8,314 bases of DNA from Thermoplasmata archaeon (GTDB taxonomy: Archaea; Thermoplasmatota; Thermoplasmata; UBA10834). Below, in pieces: positions 1 to 6,655 of this stretch (the stretch's first letter is position 1; each line of letters starts with the position of its first letter). The notes beneath the pieces were generated by a model. That model was not told the origin of the DNA, made no database searches, and worked only from the letters and a program-made list of their open reading frames with translations. The translations under genes and the position numbers were made by a program. The stretch lies in the NCBI GenBank assembly GCA_025457845.1, contig JALOTO010000062.1, positions 1 through 8,314 of the forward strand, read 5' to 3'.

Positions 1-111
1 GAGGCGATGCGTTCGCTATAACGCGTGAACGTGGACGGCCCCTGCTGAAGGGCCGATTCATCCCTGACGCCGCCCTCACCCGACACCAATGTTGGATGGC
101 ATCACTGGCGT

Positions 112-120
112 GCGATATAG
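112..120 (-). promoter_or_regulatory. Possible archaeal TATA box near left edge
   Basis: Read on the minus strand, this stretch gives CTATATCG preceded by CAAACC, which resembles an archaeal BRE plus TATA box. About 25 bases downstream would place a transcript start near position 90. A GGTGAGG motif then lies 12 bases before an ATG at 59-61, whose frame stays open to the left edge (20 codons). This could be the start of a gene lying mostly outside the window. The visible codons (CGG, CGT, CGC for Arg) differ from the AGG preference of the other genes, so I do not call a coding region. Only the motif is seen; its function is inferred. Confidence 0.25.
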
Positions 121-153
121 GGTTTGCGCCTTGGGTCCGGGATCCACGGGCCC

Positions 154-165
154 AGGCGATCGCCT
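154..165. repeat. 12-bp perfect palindrome downstream of rubrerythrin
   Basis: AGGCGATCGCCT is its own reverse complement and sits 6 bases beyond the rubrerythrin stop codon. GGGCCC (148-153) and GGATCC (140-145) lie just beside it, so three palindromes cluster within 26 bases. No T-run follows on the minus strand, so it is not a convincing terminator. It may be a protein-binding site, a transcript 3'-end hairpin, or chance in GC-rich DNA. Confidence 0.35.
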
Positions 166-171
166 TGCGGA

Positions 172-675
172 TCAGAACTTCTTGAAACTCTCCTTCTTCG
201 CGTTGCAGATCGGGCAGGTGTCCGGCACGGTCCCTTCCATCGTGAACCCGCAGACGGGGCAGACATACACGTCCCCGAGCTCCATGTCCTTGCCCGCCTC
301 CGCGGCCTTCTTCGCCTTCTCGTACATCACGGCGTGGACCTTCTCCGTCTCGAGGGCCCAGTGGGTCGTCCTCACGGCGCCCTTCTCGCCCTGGTGCTCG
401 GCCGTGGCCTTGTAGGCCGGGTACATCTCCTCGACCTCGAAGTTCTCGCCCTCGATGGCGTGCTCGAGGTTCTTGACCGAGTCCTGGACGTTGCCCAGGG
501 TGCGCCAGTGGTTGGTCGCGTGGACCTTCTCCGCGTGGGCCACCGCCCTGAACAGCTTGGCGATGTTCTTCTTCCCCTCGGCCTCGGCCTTGTCGGCCCA
601 GATCGTGTACTTCATGAATGCCTGGCTCTCGCCCGCGTACGCGTCGTACAGGAACCTCTCGGTCATCTTGTGCAT
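172..675 (-). CDS. rbr: Rubrerythrin (ferritin-like diiron + rubredoxin)
   Basis: This encodes a 167-residue cytoplasmic rubrerythrin. The family reduces hydrogen peroxide to water, using electrons passed through rubredoxin, and protects anaerobes from oxidative stress. The N-terminal four-helix ferritin-like domain (about 1-128) carries the expected diiron ligands: E16 in AGESQA, E49-x-x-H52, E80 and E83 before MYP, and E111-x-x-H114. The C-terminal rubredoxin domain has C139-x-x-C142 and C154-x-x-C157 for one Fe(Cys)4 site. The length is near the family's usual 165-195 residues. The reading frame stays open far upstream, but I chose the ATG at 673-675: the protein then begins MHKMTERF as relatives do, and GTGAGG lies 9 bases before it. 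The Met at 664-666 is an alternative. All ligands appear intact. The gene diverges from the YdjM-like gene across a 169-bp promoter region. Family identity is strong; the exact electron donor cannot be told. Confidence 0.96.
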   Translation of the reverse strand: MHKMTERFLYDAYAGESQAFMKYTIWADKAEAEGKKNIAKLFRAVAHAEKVHATNHWRTLGNVQDSVKNLEHAIEGENFEVEEMYPAYKATAEHQGEKGAVRTTHWALETEKVHAVMYEKAKKAAEAGKDMELGDVYVCPVCGFTMEGTVPDTCPICNAKKESFKKF

Positions 676-684
676 CTGCTCAGT

Positions 685-690
685 CCTCAC
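685..690 (-). promoter_or_regulatory. Ribosome binding site of rubrerythrin
   Basis: The minus strand reads GTGAGG, complementary to the 3' end of archaeal 16S rRNA, 9 bases before the ATG at 673-675. It decides the start in a frame that otherwise stays open for more than 100 further codons. Confidence 0.6.
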
Positions 691-736
691 TTCCACCCTT
701 TGACCAGGATGATCGCCCGCTCGACGGCCTTGAGCG

Positions 737-745
737 GATAAAGAG
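737..745 (-). promoter_or_regulatory. Probable TATA box of rubrerythrin
   Basis: On the minus strand this reads CTCTTTATC with ACAAA just upstream, an A/T patch in otherwise GC-rich DNA and a fair archaeal TATA/BRE match. A transcript starting about 25 bases downstream would begin near 715, leaving a leader of about 40 bases that contains the GTGAGG ribosome site. No clear operator was recognised. Confidence 0.4.
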
Positions 746-810
746 TTTGTCCCGACCTCGGTGGGGCGGGCCACGCGCGCATGTGGGCGCACGCACTGCA
801 CCGCGGATGC

Positions 811-820
811 CTTGATATGC
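811..820 (+). promoter_or_regulatory. Possible TATA box of the YdjM-like gene
   Basis: CTTGATATGC is the only A/T-leaning stretch close before the ATG at 845. Its centre lies about 28 bases upstream of that ATG, the distance expected for a leaderless or very short-leader archaeal transcript. A GGAAGGG at 836-842 resembles a ribosome site but lies only 2 bases from the ATG. The match is weak. Confidence 0.3.
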
Positions 821-844
821 GACGACGCCTTTCGCGGAAGGGAC

Positions 845-1399
845 ATGGACCCGTTCATGCACCTGCTGCTCCCGCTGCTCTTCCTCCTCGCCCTCAGGGT
901 CGACGCGAAGAGGGCGGTGCTCTTCGCCCCCCTAGCGGTCCTGCCGGACTTCGATTCGCTCTTCGGGCTGCACAGGGCCCTCGGGCACAGTTTCATACCC
1001 ATCCTAGTGGTCCCTCTGGCGGTCGTAGCCTATGCCCATTTACGCAAGAATGAATGGTATGCGGCTTCATTGGTCGCACTTTTCTACCTCACATCGCACG
1101 TCGTGCTCGACCTCGGGGGCGTGGCGTTCCTATGGCCCTTCGTGGAGGACCAGTTCTACTTCGATCCGACCATCACATTCTCCATGGCCGGAGGGCTGCA
1201 CCTCGACTTCGACCTGGACTTCGGCATGAGGCCCCTCCCAGACATGGGGACCACGAGCTTCCTGTCGGAGGAGGGCTCAGCCCTCCTGCTCCTAGGGGCC
1301 CTGGCGGCAGTGGTCTACAGGTCGGAGGCGGCCAGGGCGCTGAGGGGACTCTGGGACATAGTCAGATCGCTCCCTGGCCTGGTCAGGGGACTTATTTGA
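845..1399 (+). CDS. YdjM/DUF457-like membrane metal-dependent hydrolase
   Basis: This encodes a 184-residue integral membrane protein. Its motifs match the YdjM/DUF457 family (annotated as membrane-bound metal-dependent hydrolases): H6 near the N-terminus, LPDFD (33-37), HR then HS (43-49), SH-x3-D (84-89) and WP (97-98). The His and Asp residues are the likely metal ligands. Hydrophobic segments lie at about 4-17, 24-34, 50-64, 72-98 and 145-158. The stretch 116-135, rich in Asp, Phe and Pro, is probably a loop outside the membrane. The frame is open from 761, but I chose the ATG at 845 because the extension is Arg/Cys-rich, unlike the family, and would run through the promoter region. Codons 61-79 are unusually A/T-ending. 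The substrate is not known; family names mentioning LexA binding come from an E. coli member and should not be carried over. It ends 167 bp before the next gene, which has its own promoter. Confidence 0.85.
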   Translation: MDPFMHLLLPLLFLLALRVDAKRAVLFAPLAVLPDFDSLFGLHRALGHSFIPILVVPLAVVAYAHLRKNEWYAASLVALFYLTSHVVLDLGGVAFLWPFVEDQFYFDPTITFSMAGGLHLDFDLDFGMRPLPDMGTTSFLSEEGSALLLLGALAAVVYRSEAARALRGLWDIVRSLPGLVRGLI

Positions 1400-1405
1400 G
1401 GCCAT

Positions 1406-1419
1406 CGCACGCGCGTGCG
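1406..1419. repeat. 14-bp perfect palindrome after the YdjM-like gene
   Basis: CGCACGCGCGTGCG begins 6 bases after the stop codon at 1397-1399. Outer arms GCCA (1401-1404) and TGGC (1424-1427) can pair around it with small bulges, giving a longer imperfect dyad. No T-run follows, so it is a poor intrinsic terminator by sequence. It could be an operator for the surface-protein gene (about 85 bases upstream of its TATA box) or a 3'-end hairpin. Confidence 0.4.
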
Positions 1420-1504
1420 TGACTGGCATCGGCGACCTGCGCCGGGGGGTCCGACCCAGCGGACGGCCATGGCGTTATCACTTCCGAGAACGGGGTCTTG
1501 ACGG

Positions 1505-1512
1505 TATAAATA
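1505..1512 (+). promoter_or_regulatory. TATA box of the giant surface-protein gene
   Basis: TATAAATA is a near-ideal archaeal TATA box and the most A/T-rich 8-mer of the spacer. Transcription would start at about 1531-1537, giving a leader of about 30-36 bases that contains a ribosome site. The gene therefore has its own promoter and need not be transcribed from the YdjM-like gene. Confidence 0.75.
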
Positions 1513-1550
1513 CCAACGGGCCCGCTTGATTACTCCCACCAAGGGTTTGA

Positions 1551-1557
1551 GAGAGGG
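1551..1557 (+). promoter_or_regulatory. Ribosome binding site of the giant surface-protein gene
   Basis: GAGAGGG lies 9 bases before the ATG at 1567-1569. It supports that start, which also places a complete signal peptide at the N-terminus. Confidence 0.6.
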
Positions 1558-1566
1558 CATCCCGAC

Positions 1567-4500
1567 ATGGTTCTCCCGAGGAGTCGCTCGCACAACGCAG
1601 ATGGGGCGCGCAGGGTGCGCGTCCCTAGGGCGGAGCCCTACATCGCCGCTTTCCTGCTCATGTTCTCGTCCCTGTCGCTCCTTCCCATCGGGGCGGCAGC
1701 GGACCCCATCGACACCGACAACCCGGACGACACGCGTACGCTCGTGTGGGACTTCGAGGACGACGACAACTACACCGCCAGCAACGTCGAGGTCGCTTCC
1801 GGCTCGGCCATGCTGCGGTTCATGAACGACAGCTACTCCGTCGACACCGCATCGGAGTACTACGACTCGTCGCTGGTCAACGTGGACACAGCGACGGTCC
1901 CGGGGTCCGTGATCCTCGACGATACCGTCACGACCACCGGCAGCCTTACGATCCAGCCGGGTTCGACCGGCATCGACTCATACATGGCCGAGGACAAGGT
2001 CAACGACAACTACGGACTCGAGGCCGACCTCAGGGTCGACTCGGAGACCGGGAGGAGCTTGAGGACGGTGCTCAGGTTCGACCTCTCCGGAGTCCCGTGG
2101 GGAGCGACGATAGACAGCGCGACGCTCTGGCTGTACGGCCTCGCGGGCAGCAAGGGAGGGGATGTTCACTACGACGTCCACGCCCTGGCATACAACACCT
2201 TCGTCGAGGACCAAGTCACGTGGAACCGCTACACCACGTCAGGGACGTGGACCACACCTGGTGGCGACTACACCCCGTACTCCTTCGCTCACGGCACGTT
2301 CGCGACGACCACCGGCTGGAAGCCGACCAACGTCACGCGCCTCGTGGACCTGTGGGTTGAAGGTGAGATCGTCAACCGCGGCATGATCATAGTGCCGGTG
2401 ACCGCAGGCGGGGACGCCGTGAAGGTCTTCCAGAGCTCGGATGCCGCCGGAGCGACCCAGGAGAACCCGAAGCTCGTGGTGAACTACACCGTGGCAGGCG
2501 CCGTGGGCGCTGGAGAGTCGGACCCGGTCGGTCCGGGCACGAACGCCACATTCACATTCGCACAGTGGGGGAACTCGACCCGCTCATTGATAACCGACGA
2601 GTTCGACGAATCATCCCTCGACGAGGGGTGGAGCTGGCTGAACGACCCTGCCCTCGAAGGCGGAGCGTACGACGTCGGGGCGCACAGGTCCGGCTGGCTG
2701 CACCTCGAGGGTGCGGCGCTGACCGAGATAGTCGACGATACTATCTCCGCCAACTACCTGAGGAAGACCGTCACCGGGGACTTCGAGGCGACCGCGTCGC
2801 TGGATGAGTCCTTCTCCGACGAGGACATGGGCGCCGGCCTGCTCTTCATGGAGGACGGGTCCGACTGGGCCTACATCGCGATGACGAACACAAGCGGGAC
2901 CGGTCACATAGAGGTCGTGGTATGCGAGGAGGGGACCAGCGCTGTCTCCGCGGACCTCGCCTGGCCCGCCATGTCCACCGCGTATCTCCGCGCTGTCAGG
3001 GACGACACCGGGCTGGGGATGTACGCCAGCGAGGACGGCATCGACTGGACCCTGGTGTACCAGTACGTGCCCCAGGTTGCCCTGGCCGAGAGGAACTGGA
3101 TAGGCCTCTTCGTCTACTCACTCTTCAACGTCATGCCCGTCGTCGAGTTCGACTTCATCAGGGTGGAGCCCCTCGCGGAGCAGTCCTTCGAGCTCATGTT
3201 CAGGACCGGCAACTCCACCGACACTTCCGACCCCTCCTGGGAGGACTGGGGGGCGGCGGTCGGCCCGTACTCCTTCGCTCCCATCGAGCAGGGCAGGTAC
3301 GCGCAGTTCAGGATCTACCTCGAGACGGATCTCGAATGGGTCACGCCCGAGTTCACGGGCCTGACCCTGTGGTGCGAGCACTACGTCCAGTCCGGGAACG
3401 TGGAGACCCTCGACTACGAGCCTGCGGACTTCAGCATGTGGTACACCCTCACCACCTCAGAGACCAGTGCCAACGGCACTGTGAGGTACTACTTCTCCAC
3501 AGACAGGGGAGCCTCGTGGACCTATGCCGGGACCGGCGGGTCCTACACGATAATGTCCGCCGAGCCGACCCTCAGGGTCAGGGTGGCGCTCGAGTCCCAT
3601 GACACAGTCGGCAGCCCAGCAGCGCACTCGATCACGGTCGTCTACGGCACCACGCTGTCGACCTTCTTCGTGCTCGCCCCCGCGACGGTCGTCGCCGGCG
3701 AGGCGTTCCAGGTCACGGTCTACGCCAAGGACTCCTACAACTCCACAATGATCCACTGGACAGGGCCGGTGACCCTTGAGGCCATGGACCCTACGGCCAC
3801 GGTCGCGGCGTCGGATGACCTCGAGATAGGCACCATCCAGATCACGACGGGCGGGTACACGATCGTCCCCAACCAGAGGTACACAGCCGCCGAGACGATA
3901 ACCGTGGTGGCCCGCTCGGGCGACGCGTTCGGGGTAAGCGAGCCCGTCCAGGTCATCGCCGGAGAGGTCGCCAGCGTGGCGATCACGCCCGACATCTCAC
4001 AGATCGTCGAGCTGGACTCGGAGCAGCTGCACGCGGCGGCGTACGACGAGTACGGCAACGAGGTCTCCGACGTCATGTTCACGTGGTCGGTCTGGGGCGG
4101 CATCGGCATCCTCAACCGCACATACGGGTCGGAGGTCACCTTCACCGCCTCCGCGATCGGAGGCTCTGGCTACGTCAACGTCACTGTGGATGGCACGGTG
4201 TCGGCGTCGCTCGCCCTGGAGGTCATGGCCCCTGCCCACGCACCATTCTTCCTCTCCGCCATCCCGGACCAGCAGGTCGCGGAGGACTCCGGCTCCTGGA
4301 GCTTCGACATCGCCCCTTACGTATTCGATTTCGTCGACGAGGATGACGACCTCAGGTGGTTCGCCACCGGCGAGGACCTCGTCGAGATCACCGGCGAGAA
4401 CCAGACCGGGATGCTGACGATCACGTTCTCGACCGTCCTCGACCTCTGCGGCGAGGACATCGTCCAGATCCACGTGGTCGACCCCACCGGCATGGAGGCT

Positions 4501-6600
4501 GTGGACGAGGTCCTGATAGACATACTCCCCGTCAACGACGGCCCGTCGATAGACAACATCGACCCGCTGGTGGTCACCGGCGGCATGCCCTATCCGTTCA
4601 ACTTCAGGTACTACGTCCAGGACGTCGACACCGATTACGATGACCTCGTCCTCACGGTAGACGACGAATCCAGCGAGTACTGCCTCATCACCAGGCTCAC
4701 CGTCATGCTGACCTACCCTGTCGAGATGGTCGGGCAGACCACCATGCTCGTGGTGACCGTGAGCGACGGCGCGCTCGACAGCAGCACGATCGTCCAGGTG
4801 ACCGTCAGCGAGGACGCGGTCCCCGCCGTCACGGACGATCTCCCCGACGTGACCCTGTACGAAGGGGAGGCCAGGCTGAAGGAGTTCGACCTCGACGACT
4901 ACTTCATGGACCCGGACGGCGACACGCTCACCTTCTCGTGCAGGTTCGACCACGTCTGGGTCAACATAACCTCGGACCACTGGGTCAACTTCTTCGCGCC
5001 CATGGACTGGTACGGCGAGGAGTACGCCGTCTTCATGGCCGTGGACATCTACAACGCCAGGACCGAGGTCGCCGTGCTCGTGACGGTCATTCCGGTCAAC
5101 CAGGCGCCGTCCATCGAGGGCGTGCCGGACCTAATGGTCAGGTACGACCAGATGTTCGAGTACGACCTACTACCCTACATCGAGGACCCTGACGACCCGC
5201 TCGGGAGCCTGACGGTATCGACCAACGACTCGTTCATCTCCATAATGGGGGCCACCCTCCGCATCTCCTATCCGCACGAGCTCAACGGGACCGAGAGGCC
5301 CGTGATGATCACCGTCACCGACGGCGAGCTCAGCGCGACATGCGACATAACGATCACGGTCTCGGACAACAGCCCGCCGTCCGCGGAGCAGATGCCCGAC
5401 CACCAGTTCCCGGAGGACATCCCGCTCCCCTACCCGCTCAACGGCGACCTCGAGGACTTCTTCCTCGACCCCGAGGAGGGGCAGGTGGCGGACATCGAAT
5501 CCTTCGCGTGGAACGACGATGTCATAGCCAGCTCGACGCCGAGCGGGCTGAACGACTGGCTCATGAACTTCGCGACCGAGCCCGACTGGTACGGTGAGAC
5601 ATACGTGACGGTCAGGGCCATGGACAGCGAGGGCGCGCTGGCCGAGAAGACCTTCACCCTCACAGTGGTCTCGGCCCCCGACGCCCCCTCGATCGGCAGC
5701 ATCCCGGACATATCGGTCAACCCGGGCGCGATGATCGCGGTGGACATTGCCGGCTACATAGACGACCCGGACACAGAACCCACCCAGTTCAGCTACGCCG
5801 TGACCGGGGGCAGCGAGGCGCAGTACGTCGACGTCGCCGCGGGGCTGCTGATGGTCGAGTTCCCCGAAGACTTCCTCGGCAGGGACGACAGGAGGACCGT
5901 CACGGTCACCGTCACCGTCCTGGACCAGGACGGCCTCAGCGACGACGCCGAGGTCACGATCACGGTCATCGCCATCCCTAGCGGCGGCTTCGGCACCATG
6001 GGGCTGTTCGCGATCCTCGCCATGGCCGGCATAGCCATAGGCTCGTTCGCGGTCGCCATGGGGATGAGGAGGAGGCCCTTCGTGATAAGGGATCTGCTGC
6101 TCGTCCACAACGACGGCTTCCTCATAGGGAGGCACGCCGCCCCGCAGGCAGGGGAGATCGACGAGGACGTCCTGACCGGCATGCTCACGGCAGTCCTGAA
6201 CTTCGTCGAGGACTCGATGGCCACGAGCCAGGACGAGCTCAAGTCGTTCGGGTTCAGGGACTACCAGGTCCTCGTCAAGAGGGGCTGGAAGGCGTACATC
6301 GCGGTCGTCTACTCGGGCGACCCGCCCGAGGGCATACAGGCCTCGCTGGGCGCCCTCCTGGACAAGATCGAGAAGATCTACAGGAAGGCCCTCATGGAGT
6401 GGACCGGCGACATAGAGGTCGAGTTCGCCGGCATAGAGCACCTGCTCCAGGCGTACGTCAAGGACCACGGCAAGCACGCGAGGAGGGGCGACAAGGGCGT
6501 CCGCCTCTGGCAGGGCAGGAAGAAGGCCACGAGGACGGTCAAGCCCAAGCTCGCGAAGGCGGTCGAGGGCGGCTCCGAGACCGAGGCTGGAAAAGTGTGA
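1567..6600 (+). CDS. Giant single-pass surface protein: DNRLRE, ConA-like, Ig and cadherin-like domains, cytoplasmic longin-like domain
   Basis: This encodes a 1677-residue protein, probably a surface adhesin or envelope component with its C-terminus inside the cell. A signal peptide is seen (basic 5-21, hydrophobic 25-42, AAA at 43-45 before D46). Next come a DNRLRE/CBM96-like domain (about 126-309; LRTVLRFDLS, then ATIDSATLWLY, then VTWNRY) and a concanavalin-A-like, DUF1349-type domain (about 340-536). Two beta-rich segments (538-606, 610-696) and two Ig-like domains (697-798, 800-887) follow. Six cadherin-like repeats (893-1471) lead to a membrane helix (1479-1500), an RRR stop-transfer motif, and a cytoplasmic alpha/beta domain (about 1505-1635) with a basic tail. 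The 16 N-x-S/T sequons and all six cysteines (453, 603, 961, 1039, 1125, 1259) lie outside. DNRLRE and ConA-like folds often bind carbohydrate, but no ligand or catalytic site is evident. It has its own promoter and converges on another surface-protein gene. Architecture is read from sequence; the adhesion role is inferred. Confidence 0.9.
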   Translation: MVLPRSRSHNADGARRVRVPRAEPYIAAFLLMFSSLSLLPIGAAADPIDTDNPDDTRTLVWDFEDDDNYTASNVEVASGSAMLRFMNDSYSVDTASEYYDSSLVNVDTATVPGSVILDDTVTTTGSLTIQPGSTGIDSYMAEDKVNDNYGLEADLRVDSETGRSLRTVLRFDLSGVPWGATIDSATLWLYGLAGSKGGDVHYDVHALAYNTFVEDQVTWNRYTTSGTWTTPGGDYTPYSFAHGTFATTTGWKPTNVTRLVDLWVEGEIVNRGMIIVPVTAGGDAVKVFQSSDAAGATQENPKLVVNYTVAGAVGAGESDPVGPGTNATFTFAQWGNSTRSLITDEFDESSLDEGWSWLNDPALEGGAYDVGAHRSGWLHLEGAALTEIVDDTISANYLRKTVTGDFEATASLDESFSDEDMGAGLLFMEDGSDWAYIAMTNTSGTGHIEVVVCEEGTSAVSADLAWPAMSTAYLRAVRDDTGLGMYASEDGIDWTLVYQYVPQVALAERNWIGLFVYSLFNVMPVVEFDFIRVEPLAEQSFELMFRTGNSTDTSDPSWEDWGAAVGPYSFAPIEQGRYAQFRIYLETDLEWVTPEFTGLTLWCEHYVQSGNVETLDYEPADFSMWYTLTTSETSANGTVRYYFSTDRGASWTYAGTGGSYTIMSAEPTLRVRVALESHDTVGSPAAHSITVVYGTTLSTFFVLAPATVVAGEAFQVTVYAKDSYNSTMIHWTGPVTLEAMDPTATVAASDDLEIGTIQITTGGYTIVPNQRYTAAETITVVARSGDAFGVSEPVQVIAGEVASVAITPDISQIVELDSEQLHAAAYDEYGNEVSDVMFTWSVWGGIGILNRTYGSEVTFTASAIGGSGYVNVTVDGTVSASLALEVMAPAHAPFFLSAIPDQQVAEDSGSWSFDIAPYVFDFVDEDDDLRWFATGEDLVEITGENQTGMLTITFSTVLDLCGEDIVQIHVVDPTGMEAVDEVLIDILPVNDGPSIDNIDPLVVTGGMPYPFNFRYYVQDVDTDYDDLVLTVDDESSEYCLITRLTVMLTYPVEMVGQTTMLVVTVSDGALDSSTIVQVTVSEDAVPAVTDDLPDVTLYEGEARLKEFDLDDYFMDPDGDTLTFSCRFDHVWVNITSDHWVNFFAPMDWYGEEYAVFMAVDIYNARTEVAVLVTVIPVNQAPSIEGVPDLMVRYDQMFEYDLLPYIEDPDDPLGSLTVSTNDSFISIMGATLRISYPHELNGTERPVMITVTDGELSATCDITITVSDNSPPSAEQMPDHQFPEDIPLPYPLNGDLEDFFLDPEEGQVADIESFAWNDDVIASSTPSGLNDWLMNFATEPDWYGETYVTVRAMDSEGALAEKTFTLTVVSAPDAPSIGSIPDISVNPGAMIAVDIAGYIDDPDTEPTQFSYAVTGGSEAQYVDVAAGLLMVEFPEDFLGRDDRRTVTVTVTVLDQDGLSDDAEVTITVIAIPSGGFGTMGLFAILAMAGIAIGSFAVAMGMRRRPFVIRDLLLVHNDGFLIGRHAAPQAGEIDEDVLTGMLTAVLNFVEDSMATSQDELKSFGFRDYQVLVKRGWKAYIAVVYSGDPPEGIQASLGALLDKIEKIYRKALMEWTGDIEVEFAGIEHLLQAYVKDHGKHARRGDKGVRLWQGRKKATRTVKPKLAKAVEGGSETEAGKV
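4243..5979 (+). repeat. Six tandem cadherin-like repeats within the giant surface protein
   Basis: These are protein-level repeats of about 90-103 residues: 893-993, 994-1086, 1087-1181, 1182-1271, 1272-1374 and 1375-1471. The shared pattern is a Pro hinge, IPD or LPD, an acidic strand such as VAED, a Y-x-x-DPD-like motif (clear as DPDGD, DPDDP, DPEEG, DPDTE), a late G before a strand ending in D (DWYGEEY and DWYGETY in repeats 3 and 5), and an exit such as VNDGP or VNQAP. This matches the bacterial/archaeal cadherin-like Ig superfamily, whose acidic linkers often bind calcium. The copies differ in sequence, so this is an old duplication rather than recent amplification. Confidence 0.75.
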
Positions 6601-6607
6601 GAAGGGT

Positions 6608-6634
6608 CCCGGACCGTTCGGGTCCGGGCGTTTT
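6608..6634 (+). terminator. Hairpin terminator between convergent genes
   Basis: CCCGGACC (6608-6615) pairs perfectly with GGTCCGGG (6621-6628) around a 5-base loop, followed after two bases by TTTT (6631-6634). It begins 8 bases past the stop of the giant surface-protein gene and looks like a textbook intrinsic terminator. Archaeal termination depends mainly on T-runs, and this one is short. On the minus strand the nearest TTTT (6594-6591) is 13 bases beyond the stem, so it serves the plus-strand gene better. Confidence 0.65.
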
Positions 6635-6655
6635 CTGAGGTTTGTCCGCCCATCG

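Noticed and set aside
36..55. CGGCCC/GGGCCG hairpin as a terminator for an upstream gene
   Set aside because: The stem is only 6 bp with an 8-base loop and no T-run follows on either strand.
3..185. Plus-strand frame open from the left edge to about 185, as a possible gene end
   Set aside because: Its codon use is unlike the neighbouring genes, it overlaps the rubrerythrin stop and it shows no recognisable motif.
124..741. Plus-strand open frame of 205 codons across the rubrerythrin gene
   Set aside because: It is rich in Leu, Arg, Val and His with no recognisable domain, and it is the antisense shadow of a clear rubrerythrin.
771..796. Short GCGC-rich words in the divergent promoter resembling the 1406-1419 palindrome
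   Set aside because: Shared words are only 7-8 bases of alternating G/C, expected by chance in this composition, and no full dyad is present.
676..1002. Upstream extension of the rubrerythrin frame to 276 residues
   Set aside because: The extra 109 residues match nothing in the family, run antisense through the YdjM-like gene and bypass the ribosome site at 685-690.
3997..4980. Antisense open frame of 327 codons
   Set aside because: It has the same skewed composition and lies opposite well-supported Ig and cadherin-like domains.
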